Shown piece by piece: positions 12,901 through 24,900 of a stretch of DNA of 64,000 nt. A program made the translations under genes and the position numbers. The stretch's first letter is position 1, and each line of letters begins with the position of its first letter. Origin of the DNA: Solen grandis (lineage: Eukaryota > Mollusca > Bivalvia > Adapedonta > Solenidae); the NCBI GenBank assembly GCA_021229015.1, contig CM037783.1:10487324-10551323 (forward strand), read 5' to 3'. The notes beneath the pieces are model-generated. The model searched no databases, was not told the origin of the DNA, and saw nothing but the letters and a program-made list of their open reading frames with translations.

Positions 12901-15900
12901 AGACCACTGAGGAGCAGCGAACAGCATAAAACCTGATCAGCCTGTGAGTTACTCACAGGCTGATCTGGTTTTATGCTGTTCGCATAGGTCTTTTCATGGT
13001 GTCCTCTATGAGGGAAAGGGTTAAACTTCTATGTTTGTTATGTAGCTTGACATGCCTTTATCATCATAGATTCAATATTACAAACAGTGATTATTAACAA
13101 ATAGCCCTACCCCTGACAGTGCATGCTGGTTCCTGGCTCCATTTCCCAGAGGCTTGGCAGACAACAGTGGCATTGCCAATAAGCTGGAAGCCTTCCTTAC
13201 AGGTGTATGTTGCCATGGCACCAACTGTAGAGGAAGAGGGTGTGACCACATCTCCATCCCTGATCCTGACTGGCCCACTACAGTCTGTGTATCAAAACCA
13301 TACAGTGGTTTCAGTAACAACTAAGTTGTCAATGACAGTGATGAACTCTCAGGCAATACTGATTTGTCCTATAAGAAGTTCATAGCTAGAACACATGAAT
13401 GGCTTTTGCTTTAAGTTTTAAACTGTTTGTCTTCCTGTAACAATGACCCCACCAATCTCAAATTCTACAAAAACTGCTATTTGTAACACTGAAGAATTGT
13501 TTCACTGGAGCAACATGAATTACACCTGGAACTGAAGTTAAAGGGGGACGAGACGCAAAGTTACTCAACATACATCATTCCATTAAAATAAAACTCAACC
13601 TTTTTTTGCTTATTCAATCGTTAACAAATACCACCATGCAAAACACTAAAGAAAGTGCTATTCACTCTCCAGTCAACCCACCTGCAATCCTACAAGTGGG
13701 AGGGGAGCCAGCCCAGAATCCATCTGTTCTACAAAGTCTAGAGGCCACACCCACCAGCTGGTACCCAGCCCTGCAGGTATAGACAGCTGACATTCCAGTC
13801 CGTGTACCATTCGGATACTCAACTTTTCCAAACGCTATACTCGTGGCAGCCCCACAATCTGGTGGGATAGAAAAACAACAGGATTTGTTTATGTTGTGCT
13901 GTTGCTGCTGGGACACTCATGTAATGGGGGAAAATAGATCCTTCTTCTTGTGACCACCATCTTTCAGAAATAAAATGTTTCACCTTTTTTCACAACAAAA
14001 TCAGACAATGTTCAGATAATTATAGGGTGCCATGGTCCAGTGGTAATATGGGATTGCTGATCCAGAGGTCATGGGTTAAAACATTTGAACATAATTACGT
14101 TAATAATTAGAAAGTCAAATGAGCTGCATTAATGAGAAAAACCAAGCTTCAGTCTAAATGATAGTGTTACCTTTTCAACCAAAAACAAGGTAGCTGTGGT
14201 CTAGTGGTAACATACCCGGTTTCAGGTCCAAAGGTGTGGGTTCGAACCCTGTTGGGGGCAAGGATTTTTCACAGCCTTCCCAGGTGCAAAGTACAAGTCC
14301 AACCCAGGAACGTTCGAGAGGGATTAGTTAAAGTTGTAAAAATTTATTACTGAATTGATATAAAATAATTTGGTTTAAACAAATTATAGGAAGAGACTGG
14401 TCCATCAGATTACTAGTCTTACTTTCAACTGTTGAAAGACAAAATCTTGTTCCAAGAATCCCAAATAATAAATGACTGACCTACAACTTGACATCTGGCA
14501 GCCTGGCCTGACCAGTGTCCATTACTTTGACACACCCTCTTGCCAAACCCCTGCACCTGGTAACCATAGTTGCAGACATAGTGGGCTACCTGACGTGTGG
14601 GTTCCTGGGTAATTTCCACTCTCCCATGGGCAGGATAAGCCAGTCCTGGGCAGCCTGGAACCACAGACAGTACATCATCACAACTGCAAAACTGGCAAGT
14701 TTGATATACATGTAGCTGTATTTATCCAGGAACGATTTTAGTACCCAGTAAGATGTTCCACTTAATGACTCTAAATGACGACAATTTCCTGTTGATACAG
14801 TCTGTACCAGTATGCCCTCATTGTGATGAAAAATATCATTCATTAATTCAACTGTTGAAAGAAAATATTCTTTTACAATCTATGCCATTATTCACATTTA
14901 CAAATCTGGAGCTATAAATACTGACAAGAAATGAATATTGGAAGTGAAATGGTATTTGGACAGAATCAAGGGTCAGGTCAAACTCTTGTCATATGCAACA
15001 ATACTGCATAAATATTTCCTTACTTCCTTCTATAAGGTAAAACTGCTGCTCTAAATCCAAATTTGGCTGAGAGGATACACATTGGAGAAAAGCACCTCAA
15101 ACACAGTAATGACTGAACAGGTAATACTATTTTTGTACACTTTGTTAGGTCAAACAAATCATTAATTTTCAAATATTCATAATCATCAGTTGAAAATTCT
15201 CATGATCATATTCAGTCCAGTATTGAAAGCTAAGGGTGTAACCTGTGACCAGCTTACCAGATTGGTAACAGACGGGTGGTTCCTGGCTCCATGTACCATC
15301 AACTTGACATTGGGTCTGATTAGCTCCAAACAGCACATAGCCTGCCTTGTTGCAGCGGTAGGTGGCTACTTGTCCATATGTAGTCCCTGCTGGGAACCGG
15401 ACACGACCATTTGGCACACTGCCTGGAGCTTTACAATCTGTAAATAATAATTGTATTCCATGAAAGCTGAATATTTTCCCAAATATCCATGTATTAGTGA
15501 GAATGGACATGAAATAGAAACAATATTTACTTTTCCATGTGATCTTGGGTTTTAAACCATACCACTGCAAGGAGTCTTACTTTACTGTGGTTTATGTGTT
15601 GTTTTATCAAATTCTGACTTGAGAATCAGAAGATTAGAGTCGATAGCATTTGTGAAAGATGACGGAAAAAATGTGACAATATGAGAGACAAATGGACAGA
15701 AAGACATATATAATTGGGAGATGCGACTATTAACACTAAGTCTTGTATCACTAGAAGATAATTATGTTTAAAGGTAACTAACCCATAATGACACACTGTG
15801 GCAGGGTGTGGCTCCACTCTCCACTGGCCAGACACAGGACCCTGGGCACTTTGTCGAGGTAGAACCCGGGGTCACACACTACAGTGGCCACACTACCAAA

Positions 15901-18900
15901 CACTGTCCCAGCTGATAGAAGGATGGAACTGTTGGTAGGGGCGGGTGGGGGTCCACAGTCTGGAGACATATGACAAACACAGGAAGTGTATATCAGGCAA
16001 TACTTTCAATGTATTGAGGTGTTAGGTGCTGACAGGCAATGTAATGCAGCATTAACAATTAGTTTACTGGATTTTCAGTCCAGTTATGTGATTGCTATCA
16101 CCATTAAAAGTACTATAGGCATTTAAAATGAAAAATGTTCAAAAATCATTTGAACATGTACAACTATTATTGTTAAACTTAGATTATTATTTCATAGCCT
16201 ATCATTCAAAAATGATTAAAAAGTACTCAATAGTAACTTGGGGAAAAGGACAAAAAAAAATAAAAAAAAATATAACATTTAAAACCAAAAATTAAGAGCT
16301 GTGTAGTTTTTTTTAATCTACAAATGACCTTTGATTGTACAGACAGGGGCCTCAGCTGTCAGCCAGAATCCTGTATGACTACACTGAGTATACAGGGAAC
16401 CAGCAGTTAGGATGTATCCTTCATTACAGCCATATCGAGCCTCAGCACCAAGCTGGATACCGGAACTGGTGTCCACATAACCATTTCTAGGAGGCTCCGG
16501 CTTGCTGCACTCTGTAAGGAAAGTATACAACAATATTTTGCACAAAAATGTTCATATAAAAACATTGCTGCAAATCAATATGGATCATCAATAAACTTAA
16601 AAGACTGTAGAAGAGATTTCCACCAATTAATTTGTAAATACAGTGTACTACTTGAATATCTGAACTGACTCTTTGTCAAATTTCATATATAACTAGGATT
16701 AGTTTAAACTAGTTTTAACTTACTTATTTTACATTGATTGGGAAACAAGTTTTTACAACTGATACTAATCCATCTTGAGATAGTTCCTGGGTTTGACCAG
16801 TTCATTGCGCCCAGGAAGGTAATGAAGAATTCTTGCCTCCAGCGGGGTTCGAACTCACAACCGTTGGATCCGTAATCAGATACATGATCGATGGACCATC
16901 AAGTAACTAAGATATTTCCATCATAAATATTTTGAGAATTCAATCTGATAATTCTAGTTCTTAATAATGGAGGAGTTTTGATTTTGCCAGTTTAGGACAT
17001 TATACAATCAGGTCATTTTATAAAACTTTTTTAAATTTGATAAACAAGAGCACAAATTATTGCAGAATATGCCTAACTAGCATATGGAGGACTGAGATAA
17101 AATTCCAACAGCCAATCAAGGTCTGTAACTCTGGAGTGTTTTAGACTTTCAGGCTGGTTATCAAACCTGCATGGTCAAGATATTGGGCCAAGACATTGTG
17201 TTTGGTAACGATGAGTTCACATTTAAAAGAATAAGATAGCAGAAAACCTAAATGTTTGCCGCATGTTGTGAATCCATAATACATTGTACCTCACATCATT
17301 TGATGGGCAAATCAGAATGCAGTAACTTGGAAAATGCAACCAGTCAAATATTCAATTTAGTCCAATCAAATCATGATTACCCCATATTTGGAAGACTCAT
17401 TCAAATACTACAGTGCCATAATTATCTCAATTGACTTATCTGTTATGCTGTTTTCTGGTGCAATTATCTGACTACACATTTTTGATAGTAGCTTTTTCTG
17501 CAAGGGTACACACTGGATAATGACAGGCCCCGCAACATTAGTTTTGAATACTTCATCTGTTGGACAATTGTAACAAAGACTGTCACTTGCTCTGAAGTTC
17601 TTACCTATGGCTACACAGGTGGGTTGATCACCTGTCCAGGAGCCATCTGCCAGACAGTCCCGGCTGTCTGCCCCCATCAGCTGATACCCCAGCTTACATC
17701 TGTAGCTGGCCGTCCCCCCAACTGTTGTGTTGGTGACCAGAATGTATCCGTGGTCAGGGTAGGCTAAAGCAGAACATCCTGCAATTGTATCCATAGTGAC
17801 TCAAGTTAATTGCACTGTATACTTCTGTTTCTTTTTCTGAATCTCTATTCATATTACATATCATTATGATCAAAACATCTATCAAATTGAAAGATGGTTT
17901 GGAATATTTGCCCAAAGCAAATCAATTATATAACTTAATTTTTTTATAAAATTTTATACATGTACATACAGCCATACCCATGTCTCAAAATTCACCCAAT
18001 GCTTACTTAAAATGGCTCAGGGCTTAATGATGGATGGAGAAACAAATTAAGGGATAAGCATATGATGCTAAACCATTATCCTTCCTAAGTGTCCAGATGT
18101 AAGATTATTCACTAGACCGTACAGGAAACATATCCCAAGACTACATAAAATGTCTGCTCCATAGCAGGAATGTTTTATGTTTTATTCTCAGAGTGACATA
18201 CCATATACATAAACTAGAGCTCTGCAGAGTGGCGCCAACACTCATCTGTTTTACATGTCAACAATGGGGGAAGGGGGGGCCATATTTGAAATTTCAAGTT
18301 TGAATGGGGCATAACTCTAAAAATACTGATCACTTAGTTATGTCACTTTGATACCTTTAAATGTATTTGAGTAATGGACTACAATGAAAAAACAAAGAAC
18401 ATGCAATCATAATAACTCGACTTCTTCTTTGAAACAGACAAGCCAAAAATGGTTCTGGTGGCCCAGTGTAAAGATAATGCAATGTATGGAACATATTATT
18501 TCATTTCCAAATATTAAAAATCTTGAAATATAATTTGCACCATTGGCTTTGAATCACTGTAAGATACAAGGTGCATTACTTGTTTGCTTGCAGGCTGGTT
18601 CTACACTATCCCAGGATCCATCAGCCCCACATGTCACAATACTGCTTCCAAACAGTGTGTAACCATGGTTACAGGTGAATACAGCCATCTGTCTATATGT
18701 GGTACCGTTCAAGAACATCTGTCCATTCTCTGGTTCATACAGTAGGCCACAGTCTATCAATATAAAAATGGTGCAACGGGATACAGGTAACTTCAAATGA
18801 GATATTTATCTTAGCAAAGGTTGTATAGAATTACAATTTCTGGCCATTTGACAAAAACATGTGTCTAATTCTTTAATATTAATACTAGAATTAATGTCTA

Positions 18901-21900
18901 ATGGCCCGGGTTACTCAAAAATATGCTTTTGATATAAGGGAAACCAGAAAATCTCTTGAAGAAAAGAATAGAACAATAGGAAATATACAAACATGCAAAC
19001 TGCTCAAGTGGAGCCATGTTTACCTCGTATGGTACAATGTGTCTTGTTCCCTCCCCAACTACCATTCAACAGGCAGACTGCCTTGTCTGGACCATTCAGC
19101 TGGTACCCTGGACTACATCTGTACACAGCAATGGCGCTAGGCACTGTACCAGATGGGTACTCCACATATCCACTAGCAGGGGGAAACAGCGGACCACAAC
19201 CTGGCATATAAATGATTTTTATGAATTTCTGGCCAGTCAATTAAAACAAATCGTTGGTGGCATATGTCACTGGACTATAAATATGACAGACAAAGAGTGA
19301 TCTGAATAGCACAACTTGTGTATGTAAAAATTACGGATGATAATTACCATCCTTCCATTAGTATTATTGGATTATATATCCAAGTGTACATAACACTGTG
19401 GTGTTTTGACTACCTCATACAACTATGCCATTCACTTTCACAAGTTATGGTCATTATACTGAACATAAATATATATAAAAATTGATGAAAATCTTAAATA
19501 AGATCTACTTAATGACAGCATGCTGGACTACTGAAACTGATTGTAAGTACAATATCAGCCATTATATTTTGTGAATGCCAAAATCATAAATATATGTCAA
19601 CATTATAAATATATGTCAACATTATAAATATATGTCAACATCATACATATATGTCAGCATCATAAATATATGTCAACATTATAAATATATGTCAACATCA
19701 TAAATATATGTCAACATTATAAATATATGTCAACATCATAAATATATGTCAACATCATAAATATATATGTCAACATCATAAATATATGTCAACATTATAA
19801 ATATATGTCAACATCATAAATATGTCAACATCATAAATATATGTCAACATTATAAATATATGTCAACATTATAAATATATGTCAACATCATAAATATATG
19901 TCAACATCATAAATATATGTCAACATTATAAATATATGTCAACATCATAAATATATGTCAACATTATAAATATATGTCAAAATCATAAATATATGTCAAC
20001 ATCATAAATATATGTTAATATGATGAGTTATGAAACATGGCCAGTGATTTGAGATATTCCAAAAAGGGTCACCATTGACCACACATCTTGGTGGGGCACC
20101 ACTCCATGTTCCTTGAGACTGGCAGAACCGGGTACCAGTCCCATCCAGCTTGTATCCAGGTTTACAGCTGTAGTGGGCAGTGCTATTGTAAGTGGTTCCC
20201 TGCTCTGTGTTGACAATCCCATGACTAGGATGGTTTAGAGGGCCACAATCTGCAACAGGTAAATTTCCCCCACATACATTTGCTTTATACACATGCTAAC
20301 AATTTGTTCAAACATATTAAACCAATCTGTACCTTCATGCATCAGTATTACTACAGCAATTACTCTGAATATCTACATTCACATTGCAATGATCATTCAT
20401 ATTGTAGGTACCTTGAAAGCATACATACAATGTATAAATAAACAGAGATTCAAACCTCATGGTCAGTACAATGATATACCAAAAGGTAAGCCGTAGATGA
20501 TGGTAACAGGTTTATTGTTCCAATAGATACACATTACATACTGGAATAAAGCATCCATGGAAAAGCAAGTAACTAACTTTAAATATAAACATAATAAATG
20601 AGTTTACAACCAAGTAGGTTACTGCCAGAGTCAAAGTAGGAATGGCATGATAAGTAACAAGACAAATCACCGAATAGCATTTAAAATGCCAAGGATAGAA
20701 CATTGAATTCATGATATTAAGGCATCAACTACCGTATGCCATGTCACTCTGTCAGTCTTAAACTGTCAATCAGATTTTAGAACAAAACTAGAACTGTCGC
20801 CTAAGGGCTTACTAATACCCCCCCGCAAGTGTTTTTGTCAAACACGGCTTTTGAGCATGCAATCAGATTCTTGCATACAACACTCCATCTTAATACGTAT
20901 ATAGAGGACATATGTGCCAACTACATGGAAATCTAGTGATCCTTTGTAACACATACCTATGGATATACCTATGTCTATGGATAAATATCATTAAGATTCA
21001 CTGAAATCTATCAATGGAAGAAAATTGTAAAACAAATACCATCAAAGGGACATATCTTTAAAACAGGGGGAGGGGGGGGGGGGTAACCCAATGTTATATA
21101 GAAAAAGCGCTACTACAATGTCTAAGGTTGAATGACAGCAAGTTTCATTGAAATCCCTCCAGTAGTTTAGGAGGAGTAGTCTGCAGAAAATTGTAAAGCA
21201 AAAATCATCAAAGGGGCATAACTTGGAAAATAGGGGAGGTAACTCAATGCTATATAGATGTCTAAGGATCATTGCCAGTAAGTTTCATCAAAATCCTTCC
21301 AGTAGTTTAGAAGGAGTAGTCCGCAGAAGTTTGTAATGCAAAAATCATCAAAGGGGCATAACTTGGTAAATAGGGGAGGTAACTCAATGCTATATAGATA
21401 ACGCGCTGCTACAATGTCTAAGGATCATTGACAGCAAGTATCATTAAAATCCTTCCAGTAGTTTAGGCGGAGTAGTCCGCAGAAGTTTGTAATGCAAAAA
21501 TCATCAAAGGGGCATAAATTGGTAAATAGGGGAGGTAACACAATGCTATATAGATAATGCGCTGCTACAATGTCTAAGGATCATTGACAGCAAGTATCAT
21601 TAAAATCCTTCCAGTAGTTTAGGCGGAGTAGTCCGCAGAAGTTTGTAATGCAAAAATCATCAAAGGGGCATAAATTGGTAAATAGGGGAGGTAACCAAAT
21701 GATATATAGATAACGCGCTATACAATGTCTAAGGATCATTGACAGCAAGTATCATTAAAATCCTTCCAGTAGTTTAGAAGGAGTAGTCCGCAGAAGTTTG
21801 TAATGCAAAAATCATCAAAGGGGCATAACTTGGTAAATAGGGGAGGTAACTCAATGCTATATAGATAACGCGCTGCTACAATGTCTAAGGATCATTGACA

Positions 21901-24900
21901 GCAAGTATCATTAAAATCCTTCCAGAGTTTAGGCGGAGTAGTCCGCAGAAGTTTGTAATGCAAAAATCATCAAAGGGGCATAACTTGGTAAATAGGGGAG
22001 GTAACTCAATGCTATATAGATAACGCGCTAATACAATGTCTAAGGATCATTGCCAGCAAGTTTCATCAAAATCCTTCCAGAAGTTTAGGAGGAGTAGTCC
22101 GCAGAATTTTGTGTCTACAGACGGACGGACGGACAGACGGACGGACAGACGGACGGACGGACGGACGGACAACCTGATTCCAGTATACCCCCCCCTAACT
22201 TCGTTGCGGGGGGGTATAATAATTTTATGGATGACCAATACATAATGTACCCAGGTTTTGGAAAACAGATATTCAACTGTTAAAATGGCATATGCTACAT
22301 GTACTGAGAACACTTTCGTCAGATGACCATGCTACCTTTAATAAAGCAGGTAGGAGGACTGCCACTCCAGGTACCATCTGCTTCACACACAGCAAGTTCC
22401 TCCGAGTTGGAATAAAATCCAGCATTGCATGTGAAGGTGGCTCTGCTGCCAAACTTGAGTCCAAATGACAAACTTAGGGACCCATTTACTGGGGCAGTCA
22501 TTGGGCCACAGCCTGAAACAGGTACACAAGTTGGTGTTCTTCACTCAACATCCACACCTATATATATCATTGAGAAATTATGGTCATTAATATTGTTTCA
22601 AGGTTTCATCAGTTGTACCATTGTTTGACCCAGAAGTTAATGGTCATCAATGTTATGTTTATCTGATAGAGACTATTCAATAAAATTTGATATGGATACA
22701 TGTATGTGAAAAAAAAGAAAAAGAAAACAAGAGGGCCATGATGGCCCTGAATTGCTCACCTGATTATAAATGAGCAACATATGTTGGATTTTTCATATTG
22801 ACTTACTTTTTGTCCCCACATGACCCAAATTCAAACTTGTCCCAGATTTTATGGAAACAGACATTCTGACCAAGTTTCATGAAGATAGGCAAAAAATGTG
22901 GCCTCTAGAGTGTTAACAAGGTTTTTCTAATATTTGACCTCATGACCTACTTTTTGACCCCACATGACCCAAATTCGAACTTGTCCAAGACTTTATGGAA
23001 ACAAACATTCTGACCAAGTTTCACGAAGATTGGGCCAAAAATGTGAACTCTAGAGTGTAAACAAGGTTTTAATAAGATTTGACCCTGACCTCTTTTTGAC
23101 CCCACATGACCCAAATTCGAACTTGTCCAAGATTTTATGATGAGAAACATTCTGGCCAAGTTTCATGAAGATATGGCCAAAAATGTGGCCTCCAGAGTTT
23201 TAACAAGGCTTTTTTATAGATTTGACCTCGTGACCTACTTTTTGACCCCACATGACCAAAATTCGAACTTGTCCAAGATTTTATGGAGAGAAACATTCTG
23301 ACCAAGTTTCATGAAGATTTGGCCAAAAATGTGGCCTGTAGAGTGTTAACAAGGTTTTTCTAAGATTTCACCTAATGACCTACTTTTTGACCCCACATGA
23401 CCCAAATTCAAACTTGTCCAAGATTTATGGAAACAAACATTCTGACCAAGTTTTACCTACTTTTTGACCCCACATGACCCAAATTGAACTTGTCCAAGAT
23501 TTTATGGAGACAAACATTCTGACCAAGTTTTATGAAGACTGGCCTAAAAATACGGCCTCTAGAGTGTTAACAAGCCAAATTGTTGACGACGAACGACGCA
23601 CGACGGATGCCAGACGAAGGGCGATCACAAAAGCTCACCTTGAGCACGTTGTGGTCAAGTGAGCTAAAAAAAGAGAGAATCTGTTTCTTCTTTCAGCTTT
23701 CAAATTTACCCGAGAAATAATTCACAGCTGTGAATATTATCTCAAAGTTTGATCAAGATTGCTCACAAAATAGTGATATTTAGTAACAAAGTAAAGTAAC
23801 TGTGGAAAATGGATGAGTAACAGATGCCAGTCCTTCAATGATCTTAAATCTCTATCTGACCACTACTCCAGATATGCTGCATATTCTCATAAAATACATG
23901 TATGTTTTGCCAGTACTGGCCAATGCCTTTGTCAGATACATAACAGTATAGACCAATGCTGGCACACACAGCCAAAGGGGTCTGGCACGAAAGGTGGGTC
24001 CTATATCTCTATATATACACTGGGAGACTGGGTGTACAAAAAAATTCAGGTTAGTTTCTCAAAGCAGGTTTCGTTGCTTGATAATTGAGTTTGCATGGGT
24101 GAAACAGTTGTGATTTTCTGTTACATAAATGTATTATGGATCTTGGTCAATCAGGAGTAGTATCCTTTGTATTACATTTAGTGATATAATGCGAAACTTA
24201 CGTGCCAGACCCATTTGCACAAAGCATATGTAGCAACCTGAATCCAGTATGAATTAACACAATCTGGTTTAATTAAACACAAACCACCAGAACTTTGATG
24301 CACTTTAAAACTTACTGATAATATCACAAACAGGTTGTTTCCCGTCCCAGGAACCTGAGGCTAAACATGTTCTGGAGCTTGTCCCTCTCATTCTGTATCC
24401 CTCCTTACACCTGTACACAGCTCTTGCCTCATACCTGGTCCCCTGCACCATCATCACTGTCCCTGAATTAGGGTGGGGCAGGGCACCACAGTCTGAAACA
24501 TAATTTATTTCCAGGAAAGCAGTGAACTGAATCCTTTTACTACAAAGTAATTACATTTTGTATCTAAGAGGTGTTCTCTATGAAACTCATATTTTTATGA
24601 ATTCATATTTTTTCATTCCCCGAAAATTGTGATGACAGTTAACCCTGTCCAAATGATATATATTGAAAATCCACGGGTTCAAACAACTCTGTTATGACCT
24701 ACCAATTGACAGCAGATACTGTTAATAAGATTTTGGTCCAGTAATAAGAGTCCTACCCAGGACACATGCGCTTGAAAATACTTAAGTATGAACTCATGCT
24801 CAAATTTGAGTATCGTAACTCAATTCCTTATTAAAGAAAATGGGCAAAGTTTGAGTCTGAGTATGAAAATCAAACTTAAGTGCCATTTTTATTTTTGAGA

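Noticed and set aside
14188..14262. Possible functional tRNA gene
   Set aside because: A and B boxes are good, but the ends cannot form an acceptor stem and the sequence runs into a SINE body.
19586..20018. CRISPR-like array
   Set aside because: Repeats are contiguous 18-mers with no spacers, in a eukaryotic intron.
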